Below, in pieces: positions 52,283 to 60,579 of a stretch of 64,000 nt of DNA (within the stretch, counting starts at the first letter, position 1; every line of letters starts with the position of its first letter). A model generated the notes under the pieces. It saw only the letters and a program-made list of their open reading frames with translations. It was not told the DNA's origin and did no database searches. The stretch lies in the NCBI GenBank assembly GCA_963803375.1, contig CAWDMB010000012.1, positions 1 through 64,000 of the forward strand, read 5' to 3'. Both the position numbers and the translations under genes were made by a program. This DNA comes from JAOPZW01 sp963803375. Its GTDB lineage: Bacteria; Actinomycetota; Thermoleophilia; Solirubrobacterales; Solirubrobacteraceae.

Positions 52283-52612
52283 ATGCGCCTGTCCGAGTAC
52301 CAACGCGCCTCGCGGCGTACGGCGACCTACCCGGGCGCCGGCGAGAACCTCGTCTACCCCACCCTCGGCCTGGCCGGCGAGGCCGGCGAGGTCGCAGAGA
52401 AGGTCAAGAAGCTCCTGCGCGACGACGGCGGCGTGTTGGGCGAGAAGCGCCGAGCCGCGCTGGCCGGCGAGCTCGGCGACGTGCTCTGGTACGTGGCACA
52501 GGTCGCCACCGAGGCCGGCCTCGAGCTCGAGGCGATCGCCGAGGCGAACCTCGCGAAGCTGCGCTCGCGCGCGCAGCGGGGCGTGCTCTCGGGCTCGGGC
52601 GACGAGCGCTAG
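52283..52612 (+). CDS. MazG-like nucleotide pyrophosphohydrolase
   Basis: A 109-residue single-domain protein. The metal-binding helices show LGLAGEAGEVAEKVKKLLRD (EXXE) and LAGELGDVLWYVAQVATE (EXXD), the MazG/NTP-PPase signature. It hydrolyses (d)NTPs to monophosphates, probably for house-cleaning of aberrant nucleotides. It is shorter than two-domain MazG, as is common for phage-like and actinobacterial versions. It appears leaderless. Confidence 0.92.
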   Translation: MRLSEYQRASRRTATYPGAGENLVYPTLGLAGEAGEVAEKVKKLLRDDGGVLGEKRRAALAGELGDVLWYVAQVATEAGLELEAIAEANLAKLRSRAQRGVLSGSGDER

Positions 52613-52771
52613 GCGCGCGCGAGCTCCTGCGCGTAGCGAGCGACCGATCGGTCGTGCAAGCTCGGCGACCAGCCCCTCGATCCGGCGGACGAAGTCGTCC
52701 TCGTCGAGGCGGTCGATCTCGGTCCAGAGCTGCGAGACCCGCTGCTCCCAGTCGTCACCCGCGACGGTCAT
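52609..52771 (-). pseudogene. Remnant of a small TPR-type protein gene
   Basis: ATG 52771 gives MTVAGDDWEQRVSQLWTEID, then RLDEDDFVRRIEGLVAEL, the N-terminus of small actinobacterial TPR proteins of about 120 residues. After 40 residues the pattern ends. In another frame, VARYAQELARA then stops at 52609, resembling the normal C-terminal helix. This looks like an internal deletion with loss of frame. Evidence is limited to these two short segments. Confidence 0.35.
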
Positions 52772-52800
52772 GTGAGCAGTATCGCCGGATCGCGACCGTC

Positions 52801-54108
52801 TCAGGTCGAGGGCGCGCCGTCGACGGCGAAGCGCGCGAAGCGCTCGGCGACGCCGGCGGGGACCCGGGCGCGGACGCGCACGCCGTCGGCGGTGTCGGTG
52901 CGCTCGAGGTCGCCGGCGACGTCGTGGAGCTCGGCCAGGCGGCCGCCCGCGGCGAACGGGAGCAGGAGATCGACCGGGCGCAGCGTCGCGCGAAAGGCCA
53001 GCTCGATGCGCTCGCCGAGAGTCTCGAGGCCCTCGCCGTCCAGCGCGGAGACGAGGATCCCCTCGGCGTGTGCGAGGCCGAGCTCCTCGCGCCGCTCGCG
53101 GTCGAGCGCGTCGGCCTTGTTGAGGACGAGCAGCCGGGGACGGTCGCCCGCCCCGATCTCGTCGAGCACCGCGTCGACGGCCCGGAGCATCTCGGTCAGG
53201 GTCGCCTCGTCGACCGAGGCGTCGACGACGTGGAGGATGAGGTCGGCGACCCGCGTCTCCTCGAGCGTCGCGCCGAAGGCGTCGACGAGCTGGTGGGGCA
53301 GCTTGCGGATGAACCCGACGGTGTCGGTGAGCAGGTACGGCCGGCCGTCGAGGCGGAGGGCCCGCGTGCTCGGGTCGAGCGTGTGGAAGAGCCGGTCGCG
53401 GACACCCACGCTCGCGCCGGTGAGCGCGTTGAGCAGCGTCGACTTGCCCGCGTTCGTGTAGCCCGCGAGCGCGATCCGCGGCAGGTGCGCGCGCTCGCGC
53501 TCGGCGCGCATGATCAGGCGCGAGCCGCGGACGTCGGCGAGCTTGCGCTTCAGCGCGGCGATGCGGTCACGGGCCAGGCGGCGGTCGGTCTCGATCTGCG
53601 TCTCGCCCGGGCCGCGCGTCCCGATGCCGCCGCCGAGGCGCTCGAGGTGCGTCCACAGGCCGCGCATGCGCGCGAGGTTGTACTCGAGCTGCGCGAGCTC
53701 GACCTGCAGCTTGCCCTCCGAGGAGTTCGCGTGGCCGGCGAAGATGTCGAGGATCACGGCGGTGCGGTCGACGACCGGCAGCCCGAGCTCGGCCTCGAGG
53801 CTGCGCTCCTGGCGCGGGCTGAGCTCGTCGTCGCAGGCGATGACGTTAGCGTCGGCCCGCCTCGCCGCCTCCTTGATCTCCTGGAGCTTGCCCGGGCCGA
53901 CGTAGCTGTTGGGGTGCGGCTGCTCGCGATGCTGGACGGCCTGCCCGACCACCGCGACGCCCGCGGTGTGGAGAAGCTCGCGCAGCTCGGAGAGGTCCTC
54001 GCCGTCGGGCAGCGCGGCGACGCAGAAGGCGCGCTGGCGAGCCCGGCCGGGCCGGGCGCCGTTCGGGCTTCGGGAGGGCGTGACGCGCCCGTGGCGGCTG
54101 CGCTGCAT
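52801..54108 (-). CDS. hflX: Ribosome-associated GTPase HflX
   Basis: A 435-residue protein. The N-terminal HflX domain holds YVGPGKLQEIKEAA and the glycine-rich RLGGGIGTRGPGETQIETDR. The G domain follows with G1 GYTNAGKST, G3 DTVGFIRKLPHQLVDAF and G4 VLNKAD. HflX binds 50S subunits and splits stalled ribosomes after heat or antibiotic stress. The family-length match is complete. TACACT lies 8 bases before the ATG, which points to a leaderless transcript. Confidence 0.96.
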   Translation of the reverse strand: MQRSRHGRVTPSRSPNGARPGRARQRAFCVAALPDGEDLSELRELLHTAGVAVVGQAVQHREQPHPNSYVGPGKLQEIKEAARRADANVIACDDELSPRQERSLEAELGLPVVDRTAVILDIFAGHANSSEGKLQVELAQLEYNLARMRGLWTHLERLGGGIGTRGPGETQIETDRRLARDRIAALKRKLADVRGSRLIMRAERERAHLPRIALAGYTNAGKSTLLNALTGASVGVRDRLFHTLDPSTRALRLDGRPYLLTDTVGFIRKLPHQLVDAFGATLEETRVADLILHVVDASVDEATLTEMLRAVDAVLDEIGAGDRPRLLVLNKADALDRERREELGLAHAEGILVSALDGEGLETLGERIELAFRATLRPVDLLLPFAAGGRLAELHDVAGDLERTDTADGVRVRARVPAGVAERFARFAVDGAPST

Positions 54109-54116
54109 TGCCTCGC

Positions 54117-54122
54117 AGTGTA
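54117..54122 (-). promoter_or_regulatory. -10 hexamer TACACT
   Basis: On the minus strand, 8 bases before ATG 54108 of hflX. Confidence 0.55.
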
Positions 54123-54140
54123 GGGCGCGGCGACCGGCGG

Positions 54141-55022
54141 TCAGCGCGCGTCGCGGTCGCGGTGGACGCCCACGCCGGCCACGACCAGGCCGATCCCGAG
54201 GACCTCAGCGAGCGTCGGCAGCTGCGCCAGGACGACGATCCCGACGACGGTGGCGACGGCCGGCAGCAGCGCGACGAGCAGCGCGTAGGTCGAGCGCCGG
54301 ATGCGCGCGAGCGCGAGCTGGTCGGTGACGTAGGGGATGACCGACGAGGAGATCCCGACGCCGACGCCGCCCGCCAGCGCGACCGGGTCCGTCAGGGACG
54401 GCGCCGCCGCCCAGCCGCCGATCGGCGTCGCGACCACGGCGGCGACGAGCATCGCCACGCCGAGGCTGTCGATCCCGCCGCCGGCGCCGTGCGCGGCGGC
54501 CCGGGCGCTGAGGACGATGTACGTCGAGAAGAGCGCGGCGTTGGCGAAGGCGAAGGCGAGCCCGAGCGGCTCCGCGGCGAGCTGCACGTCGGTGAGCAGG
54601 TAGACCCCCGCGACGGCGAGCGCGAGCGCGGCCAGGTTGCGCCCCGTGCGGCTGCCGATCGCGGCGAGCACGATCACGGGCAGGAACTCGATCGCCGCGA
54701 CGGTGCCGAGCGGCAGCAGGCTGATGGCCTCGTAGAAGCAAGCGTTCATGAGCGCGAGGACGGCGCCCCAGCCGAGCAGCAGGCGCCGGCCCGCGACGTC
54801 GAGCGCGCCGAGGATCCGCCACGGGCGGCGCCACAGCGCGAAGACTGCGGCGGCCGACGCGATCCGCAGCCAGGCGACACCCAGCACGTCGACGCGGGCG
54901 AAGAGGAGGACCGCGAACGACGGCCCGAGGTAGTGGAAGAGCGCGCTGACCGCGAAGAAGCTCTCGGGCGGCGCGGTGCGCGCGACCCGCGCCGCGAGGG
55001 GCTCGCCCGCGATCGTCGTCAT
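54141..55022 (-). CDS. EamA/RhtA-type drug/metabolite exporter
   Basis: A 293-residue membrane protein with ten hydrophobic segments in two EamA repeats. The PLGTVAAIEFLPVIVLAAIG segment and the second-half SSVIPYVTDQLALARI are typical of RhtA-like threonine/homoserine exporters. It probably exports amino acids or related metabolites. It is divergent from an Lrp-type regulator gene with 91 bases between, so control by that regulator is likely. Confidence 0.9.
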   Translation of the reverse strand: MTTIAGEPLAARVARTAPPESFFAVSALFHYLGPSFAVLLFARVDVLGVAWLRIASAAAVFALWRRPWRILGALDVAGRRLLLGWGAVLALMNACFYEAISLLPLGTVAAIEFLPVIVLAAIGSRTGRNLAALALAVAGVYLLTDVQLAAEPLGLAFAFANAALFSTYIVLSARAAAHGAGGGIDSLGVAMLVAAVVATPIGGWAAAPSLTDPVALAGGVGVGISSSVIPYVTDQLALARIRRSTYALLVALLPAVATVVGIVVLAQLPTLAEVLGIGLVVAGVGVHRDRDAR

Positions 55023-55028
55023 GCATGA
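55019..55028. promoter_or_regulatory. Palindrome TCATGCATGA in the EamA/Lrp divergent region
   Basis: A perfect 10-bp palindrome overlapping the start codon of the exporter gene; a possible half of an Lrp-type operator. Confidence 0.35.
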
Positions 55029-55101
55029 TGGATGCCCCGGCCGGACGCGTCCTCACCAGCGCTTCGCGCGCAGTCGGCCTCGCCGGCCACTGATTCAGGG
55101 G

Positions 55102-55107
55102 TATGCT
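55102..55107 (+). promoter_or_regulatory. -10 hexamer TATGCT
   Basis: Ends 6 bases before ATG 55114 of the Lrp-type gene; no Shine-Dalgarno between. Confidence 0.55.
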
Positions 55108-55113
55108 CGTGCG

Positions 55114-55569
55114 ATGGCCGCCGAACCCGCACTGCTCGACGCGATCAACCGCGACCTGCTCGCCGCCGTGCAGGCCGAGGGCCGCCTCAGCCTCGCCGCG
55201 CTCGGGCGGCGCGTGGGCCTCTCGCCTTCGGCCGTCGGCGAGCGGCTCGGGCGCCTGGAGCACGCGGGCGTCATCACCGGCTACCACGCCGCGATCAACC
55301 CGCGCGCGCTCGGCTTCACCGTGGCGGCGATCGTGCGGGTGCGCCCCGTCATCCGCCAGCTGCACCGGATCCCCGAGGTCGCCGAGGGGATCGCCGCGGT
55401 GACCGAGTGCTACCGGATCACCGGCGAGGACTGCTTTCTGCTCCGCCTGCAGCTGCGCTCGATGGACGAGCTCGAGGGGATCCTCGACCGCTTCGCGCCG
55501 TTCGGGCAGACCACGACGTCGATCGTGCACTCGGCGCCCGTGCCGCTGCGCCCGCTGCCGCTCGACTGA
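55114..55569 (+). CDS. Lrp/AsnC-family transcriptional regulator
   Basis: A 151-residue protein. The N-terminal helix-turn-helix (LLAAVQAEGRLSLAALGRRV, then LSPSAVGERLGRLEHAGVI) is followed by the RAM ligand domain, with GFTVAAIVRVRP, ECYRITGEDCFLLRLQLRSM and GQTTTSIVHSAP. Such regulators assemble as octamers and respond to amino acids. It is divergent from the EamA exporter, a classic regulator/exporter arrangement. Confidence 0.94.
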   Translation: MAAEPALLDAINRDLLAAVQAEGRLSLAALGRRVGLSPSAVGERLGRLEHAGVITGYHAAINPRALGFTVAAIVRVRPVIRQLHRIPEVAEGIAAVTECYRITGEDCFLLRLQLRSMDELEGILDRFAPFGQTTTSIVHSAPVPLRPLPLD

Positions 55570-55701
55570 CCTGCCCGCCCAGGGCGGTCGGTGTCCCGGA
55601 TCGCGCCGACAACCCGGCCGGCACCGAGGTTGCGCCCCGGGGACGGCGGCATAGGCACCGCAGCACCACAGGACCCGCGCGCCTGTGCAATGCTTAGGCA
55701 G

Positions 55702-56091
55702 ATGCCGGATCTCAGCCTGGGCCAGGCGGCGCGCGCGATCGGCGTCAGCGTCGACACGCTGCGCCGCTGGGACCGCGCGGGCAAGCTCGAGACCGTGCGC
55801 GACGCGCGCAACCAGCGCCGCGTCCCGCGCCGCGAGGTCGAGCGGCTCACGAGCCGGCCCGTGCGCCACGCCGTGGGCGACAGGCTCTCCGCGCGCAACC
55901 GCTTCCCGGGCGTCGTGGTGTCGGTGGAGGTGGACGGCGTCATGGCGCTCGTCGAGCTCGAGGCCGGCCCGCACCGGATCACCGCGGCGATCACGCGCGA
56001 CGCGGTGCGGGAGCTGGGGCTCGCCGAGGGCGCGCGTGCGACGGCGACCGTCAAAGCGACGTCGGTCATGATCGAGAGGGGCGACGGATGA
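55702..56091 (+). CDS. MerR-type HTH plus TOBE (molybdate-binding) protein, copy 1
   Basis: A 129-residue protein from ATG 55702 (55690 also possible). The N-terminal MerR-type helix-turn-helix reads LGQAARAIGVSVDTLRRWDR. The TOBE/Mop domain follows: LSARNRFPGVVVSVEVDGVM to VKATSVMIERG, with the SARN motif of molybdate-binding Mop domains. It probably senses molybdate and controls the mod operon it begins, in place of ModE. It overlaps modA by 4 bases. A paralogue closes the cluster at 58774. Confidence 0.9.
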   Translation: MPDLSLGQAARAIGVSVDTLRRWDRAGKLETVRDARNQRRVPRREVERLTSRPVRHAVGDRLSARNRFPGVVVSVEVDGVMALVELEAGPHRITAAITRDAVRELGLAEGARATATVKATSVMIERGDG

Positions 56092-56864
56092 AGGCCCTGG
56101 GGGTGCTGCTTGCCGCGCTGACGCTGGCGCTCGGGGCGGCGGCCTGCGGCGACGACGAGGGGTCGGGAGCGGGCAGCGGCGAGCCCGCGCTGACGGTCTC
56201 GGCCGCCGCCTCGCTCAGGCAGGCCTTCACGAACTACGGCCGGGACCTCCCGGGCGCCTCGGCGCGATTCTCGTTCGCGGGCTCCGACGAGCTCGCGGCG
56301 CAGATCGAGCAGGGGGTCAAGCCCGACGTCTACGCCGCGGCCAACACCAAGCTGCCCGACCGGCTCCATGCCAAGGGCCTCGTCGGCAAGCCGACGGTCT
56401 TCGCCGGCAGCCGGCTCGTCCTCGCCGTGCCGGCCACGGACGCCGAGGTCGCCTCGCTGACGGACCTCGAGCGCGACGGCGTGACGCTCGCGATCGGCTC
56501 GGAGGACGTGCCCGTCGGCTCCTACACGCGCACGGTGCTCGACAAGCTCCCGTCCGCCCAGCGCCGGGCGATCCTCGCCAACGTGCGCTCCGAGGAGCCC
56601 GACGTCGCCGGGATCACCGGCAAGCTCACGCAGGGCGCGGTCGACGCCGGCTTTCTCTACGTCTCGGACGTCCGCGCGACCGACGGCAGGCTCGAGGCGA
56701 TCGAGCTGCCGCGCGACCTACAGCCGTCCGTCGCCTACGGCGTCGCGGTGGTCGAGGGGGCCAAGCACCCCGCTCAGGCGAGGGCGTTCATCGCGGGGCT
56801 GCTCGACGGCGCGGGCGCGCAGGCGCTCGAGGACGCGGGCTTCGAGCCGCCACCCGAGCGATGA
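56088..56864 (+). CDS. modA: Molybdate-binding lipoprotein ModA
   Basis: A 258-residue lipoprotein. The lipobox is GAAACGDD (Cys20). The mature part has LTVSAAASLRQAFTNYG, FAGSDELAAQIEQGVKPDVY, and AGFLYVSDVRAT, the ModA molybdate-site pattern with Ser and Tyr ligands. It captures molybdate or tungstate outside the membrane. Overlaps on both sides place it firmly in the operon. Confidence 0.95.
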   Translation: MKALGVLLAALTLALGAAACGDDEGSGAGSGEPALTVSAAASLRQAFTNYGRDLPGASARFSFAGSDELAAQIEQGVKPDVYAAANTKLPDRLHAKGLVGKPTVFAGSRLVLAVPATDAEVASLTDLERDGVTLAIGSEDVPVGSYTRTVLDKLPSAQRRAILANVRSEEPDVAGITGKLTQGAVDAGFLYVSDVRATDGRLEAIELPRDLQPSVAYGVAVVEGAKHPAQARAFIAGLLDGAGAQALEDAGFEPPPER

Positions 56865-57664
56865 GGCGCGCGGGCTGGTTCGGAGCGCTGCTGGTGGCGG
56901 CGCTCACGGCGACGCTGCTCTTCCTGACGCTCCCGATCGTCGCCATCTTCGTCGATGCCGGCCCGTTGGACCTCGTGGCCGGCCTCGGCGACGAGGGCGC
57001 GCTCGAGGCGCTGCGCCTCAGCCTCGAGTGCAGCGCGATCGCGGTCGCCGTGATCGTCGTGGTGGGCACGCCCGCGGCCTACCTCCTGGCGACGCGGCGC
57101 TTCCGCGGGCGGGCGGCCGTCGTCACGCTCGTCGAGCTGCCGCTCGTGCTGCCGCCCGCGGTCGCCGGGATCGGGCTGCTCGCGGCGCTCGGGCCGAACG
57201 GCGTCCTCGGCGGGCTCGTCGAGGACGCCGGCGTGCAGCTCGTGCTGACCACGACGGGCGTGATCGTGGCGCTCACGTTCGTCGCGGCGCCCTTCTACCT
57301 CCGTCAGGCCCAGGCCGGCTTCGAGGCGCTCGACCGGACGTGGCTGGATGCCTCGCGCACGCTCGGAGCGGGCGAGGCGCGGACGTTCGCGCACGTGGCG
57401 GTCCCGGCGGCCGGCCCCAGCCTCGCCGCCGGCCTGGCGCTGGCGTGGGGACGCGCGCTCGGCGAGTTCGGCGCCACGCTGATGTTCGCGGGGTCCTTCC
57501 GGGGCATCACGCAGACCGCACCGCTGGCCATCTACGAGCGCTTCTCGACGGACTTCACGGGCGCACTGGCGCTGTCGGCGGTGCTCGTCGCCGTCTCCGC
57601 GGCCATCCTGCTGTCGGTCAAGCTGCTGAGCGGCTCGGCGTGGCGCGGCGGTGCTGCGCGTTGA
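56861..57664 (+). CDS. modB: Molybdate ABC transporter permease ModB
   Basis: A 267-residue permease with six membrane segments (ELPLVLPPAVAGIGLLAALG is the ModB signature). The EAA loop reads DASRTLGAGEARTFAHVAVP, and GRALGEFGATLMFAG is the typical closing motif. Starts within the modA stop and overlaps modC by 14 bases. Confidence 0.95.
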   Translation: MRRAGWFGALLVAALTATLLFLTLPIVAIFVDAGPLDLVAGLGDEGALEALRLSLECSAIAVAVIVVVGTPAAYLLATRRFRGRAAVVTLVELPLVLPPAVAGIGLLAALGPNGVLGGLVEDAGVQLVLTTTGVIVALTFVAAPFYLRQAQAGFEALDRTWLDASRTLGAGEARTFAHVAVPAAGPSLAAGLALAWGRALGEFGATLMFAGSFRGITQTAPLAIYERFSTDFTGALALSAVLVAVSAAILLSVKLLSGSAWRGGAAR

Positions 57665-58715
57665 CGCCGCCACGCGGCTCGGCGCCTTCGCGCTCGACGT
57701 CGCGCTCGAGGTCCCCGCGGGCGCGTGCCTGGCGCTGGCGGGGCCGTCGGGCGCGGGCAAGACGTCGGTGCTGCGCGTCGTGGCGGGTCTCGTGCACCCC
57801 GAGCGCGGGCGCGTGGCCTGCGGCGAGGAGGTCTGGCTCGACACCGAGCGGCGCATCGACCTCGCCCCGGAGCGGCGTCGCTGCGGCTACGTCTTCCAGG
57901 ACCTCGCGCTCTTCGGGCACCTCCGCGTCTGGCACAACGTCGCCTACCCGCTCCGGGGACTGGACCGGGCGCAGCGGCGCCGGCGCGCGCTGGCGCTGCT
58001 CGAGCGCTTCGGCATCGCCCACCTCGCCGACGAGCGGCCGCAGACGCTGTCGGGCGGCGAGCGCCAGCGCGTCGCGGTCGCCCGCGCGCTGGCCCGGCGC
58101 CCGGCCGCGCTGCTGCTCGACGAGCCGCTTTCGGCGCTCGACCCGCGCACGCGCGCCGCGGCGGGGCGCGAGCTCGCCGGCGTGCTGGCCGAGACCGGCG
58201 TGCCGGCGCTGCTCGTGACCCACGACTTCACCGAGGCGGCGCTGCTGGGCGACCGCGTCGGCGTCCTCGACGGCGGCCGCGTCGTGCAGCGCGGAACCGC
58301 GGCCGAGCTTGCGGCGTCGCCCGCGTCGGCGTTCGTGGCCGACTTCACGGGCGCCGTCGTGCTCACCGGCGCGGCCCGGCCCGCGCACGGCGGCCTGACC
58401 GCGATCGCGCTTGACGGCGGCGGCACGGTGCTGAGCACCGAGGCGGGCGACGGCCCCGTGGCGGTCAGCGTCTTCCCGTGGGAGATCGTGCTCGCCCCGG
58501 CCGGCGCCGAGCGCCGCGACTCGGCCCAGAACCACCTGGACGTGCGCGTGGTATCGGTCACCGCGGTCGGCAACCGCGTGCGCGTGGGGCTCGCCGCGCC
58601 GCAGCCGCTCGTGGCCGAGCTCAGCGACGCCTCGGCCCACGAGCTCGATCTGACGCCCGGCGCCGCGGTCGTCGCCGTCTGGAAGGCGGCCGCCACGCGG
58701 CTCGTGCGGCGCTGA
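57651..58715 (+). CDS. modC: Molybdate ABC transporter ATPase ModC
   Basis: A 354-residue ATPase from GTG 57651, inside the end of modB. Walker A is GPSGAGKTS, signature LSGGERQRV, Walker B ALLLDEPLSALDP, H-loop VTHDFTEA. A C-terminal TOBE domain (about residues 285-352, NHLDVRVVSVTAVGNRVRVG) can bind oxyanion and inhibit transport. It completes the ModABC importer. Confidence 0.95.
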   Translation: MLRVDAATRLGAFALDVALEVPAGACLALAGPSGAGKTSVLRVVAGLVHPERGRVACGEEVWLDTERRIDLAPERRRCGYVFQDLALFGHLRVWHNVAYPLRGLDRAQRRRRALALLERFGIAHLADERPQTLSGGERQRVAVARALARRPAALLLDEPLSALDPRTRAAAGRELAGVLAETGVPALLVTHDFTEAALLGDRVGVLDGGRVVQRGTAAELAASPASAFVADFTGAVVLTGAARPAHGGLTAIALDGGGTVLSTEAGDGPVAVSVFPWEIVLAPAGAERRDSAQNHLDVRVVSVTAVGNRVRVGLAAPQPLVAELSDASAHELDLTPGAAVVAVWKAAATRLVRR

Positions 58716-58750
58716 TCGAAGACGCGCCGCCACGCCCGGGTTCGTCCGGT

Positions 58751-58756
58751 TAGGCT
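58751..58756 (+). promoter_or_regulatory. Candidate -10 TAGGCT
   Basis: Located 17 bases before ATG 58774; may give the second MerR-HTH/TOBE gene its own promoter. Confidence 0.4.
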
Positions 58757-58773
58757 GGCGCGGGCTGAGGGTG

Positions 58774-59175
58774 ATGGACGACGGGATCCGCATCGGCGCC
58801 GCGGCCACCGCGCTCGGCGTCAGCATCGACACGCTGCGCCGCTGGGAACGCGACGGGCGCGTGACGTTCGAGCGCCGTGGGCGCCAGCGCTACATGAGCT
58901 CGCTCGAGCTCGCGCGCCTGCTGCGCGAGCGCGCGGCGGTCGGCATGGCCGGCGCGCGCAACCGGCTGTCGGGGATCGTGCTCGGCGTGCGTCGCGACGG
59001 CGCGATGGCCCAGGTCGACATGGCCTGTGGCCCGCACCGCGTCGTCTCGCTCATGAGCCGCGAGGCGGCCGACCAGCTCGGGCTCAAGCCCGGGGACCCG
59101 GCGACCGCGATCATCAAGGCAACGACGGTCGTCGTCGAGCGCCGGCCCGCTCAGGGGGGCGCCGGGCGCGCGTAG
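58774..59175 (+). CDS. MerR-type HTH plus TOBE (molybdate-binding) protein, copy 2
   Basis: A 133-residue protein from ATG 58774 (GTG 58771 possible). It has the same layout as the protein at 55702: AATALGVSIDTLRRWERDGR, then GARNRLSGIVLGVRRDGAM to IKATTVVVERR. The DNA-recognition helix region is nearly the same (SxDTLRRW), but the rest has diverged. It may form heteromers with, compete with, or respond to a different oxyanion from copy 1. Mod operons bracketed by two such paralogues are unusual. Confidence 0.88.
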   Translation: MDDGIRIGAAATALGVSIDTLRRWERDGRVTFERRGRQRYMSSLELARLLRERAAVGMAGARNRLSGIVLGVRRDGAMAQVDMACGPHRVVSLMSREAADQLGLKPGDPATAIIKATTVVVERRPAQGGAGRA

Positions 59176-59520
59176 CGCGCCGCGAACGGGCTCGTCGAGC
59201 TGCACACGCCCACGGCCTGCGCTCCCAGCACGCGATCGTCGTCGCCCTCGCGCTGCCGCTCGGGCCCGGCCCCAAGCGCCGGCGCGTTCAGGCCGCCGCG
59301 CGCGCGCTCGAGGTCGAGGCCTTGCCCGCGCGCCGCCTGAAGGCCGCCGCCCTCGAGCAACGGCGACGAGATCCCCAAGGCCATGCGCACGCCCGATCTC
59401 GAGCCCAACAAGCGCAAGGCTCCCGGCGGAGCCCGCGCCCGCGCGGCTCTACGCGGTCGCCGACGGCCTGCGCCGGCGCCCGTCGCGGCCGCGCGCGGGT
59501 CGCGGGTAGCCTGCGCGGGC
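59176..59520. other. Intergenic region before dapE
   Basis: No supported gene. A minus-strand frame (59151-59386) and plus-strand frames are open but look like GC-driven shadows. The dapE promoter element TAGCCT lies at 59507-59512. Confidence 0.4.
59507..59512 (+). promoter_or_regulatory. -10 hexamer TAGCCT
   Basis: Ends 8 bases before GTG 59521 of dapE; no Shine-Dalgarno between. This supports GTG 59521 rather than ATG 59383 as the start. Confidence 0.55.
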
Positions 59521-60579
59521 GTGCCCCCGGCCGATCGCCTCGCCGCCCGCGCGCTCGAGCTCGTCGACCTCGCCTCGGAGTCGCGCGCCGAGGCCGCGCT
59601 CGCGGCGCACGTCGTCGCCGTCCTGGGCGACGGCGGCGCCGCCGTCCGCGACGCGGGCGACACGTGCCTCCTCGCGGGCGCGACCGAGCGCGGCGAGCGC
59701 CCGCTCGTGCTCCTGGCCGGGCACCTGGACACCGTGCCGGCGCAGGGCAACCTCCCGGGTTGGCGCGACGCCGACGCCGTCCACGGCCTCGGGGCCGCCG
59801 ACATGAAGGGCGCGGTGGCGGTCATGGTCGAGCTCGCCCTGGCCCGACCGAGGGCCAGCGTCGACCTCGGCTTCGTCTTCTTCGGGCGCGAGGAGCTGCC
59901 GCACACCGAGAGCGCGCTCGGCCCGCTGCTCGAGCGCGAGCCCGGTCTGCGGACGGCCGATCTCGCGATCGTGATGGAGCCGACGGGCAACGCGCTGCAC
60001 GCGGGCTGCCTCGGCAACGTCAACGCCAAGTGGACGTTCCGCGGGCGCTCCGGGCACTCCGCGCGCCCGTGGCTGGCCGACAACGCGATCCACCGCGCGG
60101 CCGCGGGCATCGACGCGCTCGCCCGCGTGCCGGCCGAGGCGCACGACCTCGACGGGCTCGTCTTCACCGAGGTCGTCTCCGTGACGCAGGTCGCCGGCGG
60201 CATCGCGGGCAACGTCATCCCCGACGCGGCGGTCGCCTCGGTGAACTTCCGCTACGCGCCGGACCGCTCGCCGGCCGAGGCCGAGGAGCGCCTGCACGCG
60301 TGGTGCGACCCGTTCGGCGAGCTCGTCGTCGTGGCCAACGCGCCGAGCGCCCCGGTGGCGACGGCCAACCCGCTCGTGCGCCGCCTCGCCGACGCCGGGG
60401 CGCTCGAGCTCGCGCCGAAGCAGGCCTGGACGCCCGTGGCCGAGTTCGCCGCGGCCGGCGTCGACGCCGTGAACTTCGGGCCCGGCGACCCGGCGCAGGC
60501 GCACACGCGCGCCGAGCACGTCCGCGTCGACGCGCTCGCGCGCTCGTTCGCGGTCCTGGAGGCGTTCGCGTGCGCCTGA
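59521..60579 (+). CDS. dapE: Succinyl-diaminopimelate desuccinylase
   Basis: A 352-residue M20 metallohydrolase from GTG 59521. Metal ligands and catalytic residues are visible: LLAGHLDTVPAQGN, GLGAADMKGAVAV, the Glu pair in GREELPH, and the late His in AHTRAEHVRVD. GNVIPDAAVASVNFRYAP marks the dimerisation domain. It releases succinate from N-succinyl-LL-diaminopimelate in lysine and peptidoglycan synthesis. It overlaps dapC by 10 bases. Confidence 0.95.
   Translation: MPPADRLAARALELVDLASESRAEAALAAHVVAVLGDGGAAVRDAGDTCLLAGATERGERPLVLLAGHLDTVPAQGNLPGWRDADAVHGLGAADMKGAVAVMVELALARPRASVDLGFVFFGREELPHTESALGPLLEREPGLRTADLAIVMEPTGNALHAGCLGNVNAKWTFRGRSGHSARPWLADNAIHRAAAGIDALARVPAEAHDLDGLVFTEVVSVTQVAGGIAGNVIPDAAVASVNFRYAPDRSPAEAEERLHAWCDPFGELVVVANAPSAPVATANPLVRRLADAGALELAPKQAWTPVAEFAAAGVDAVNFGPGDPAQAHTRAEHVRVDALARSFAVLEAFACA

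Noticed and set aside
59151..59386. Small minus-strand frame upstream of dapE beginning MALGISSPLLEGGG
   Set aside because: No ribosome site, no recognisable pattern, and it overlaps the 3' end of the second MerR-HTH/TOBE gene; it could be real but I cannot support it.
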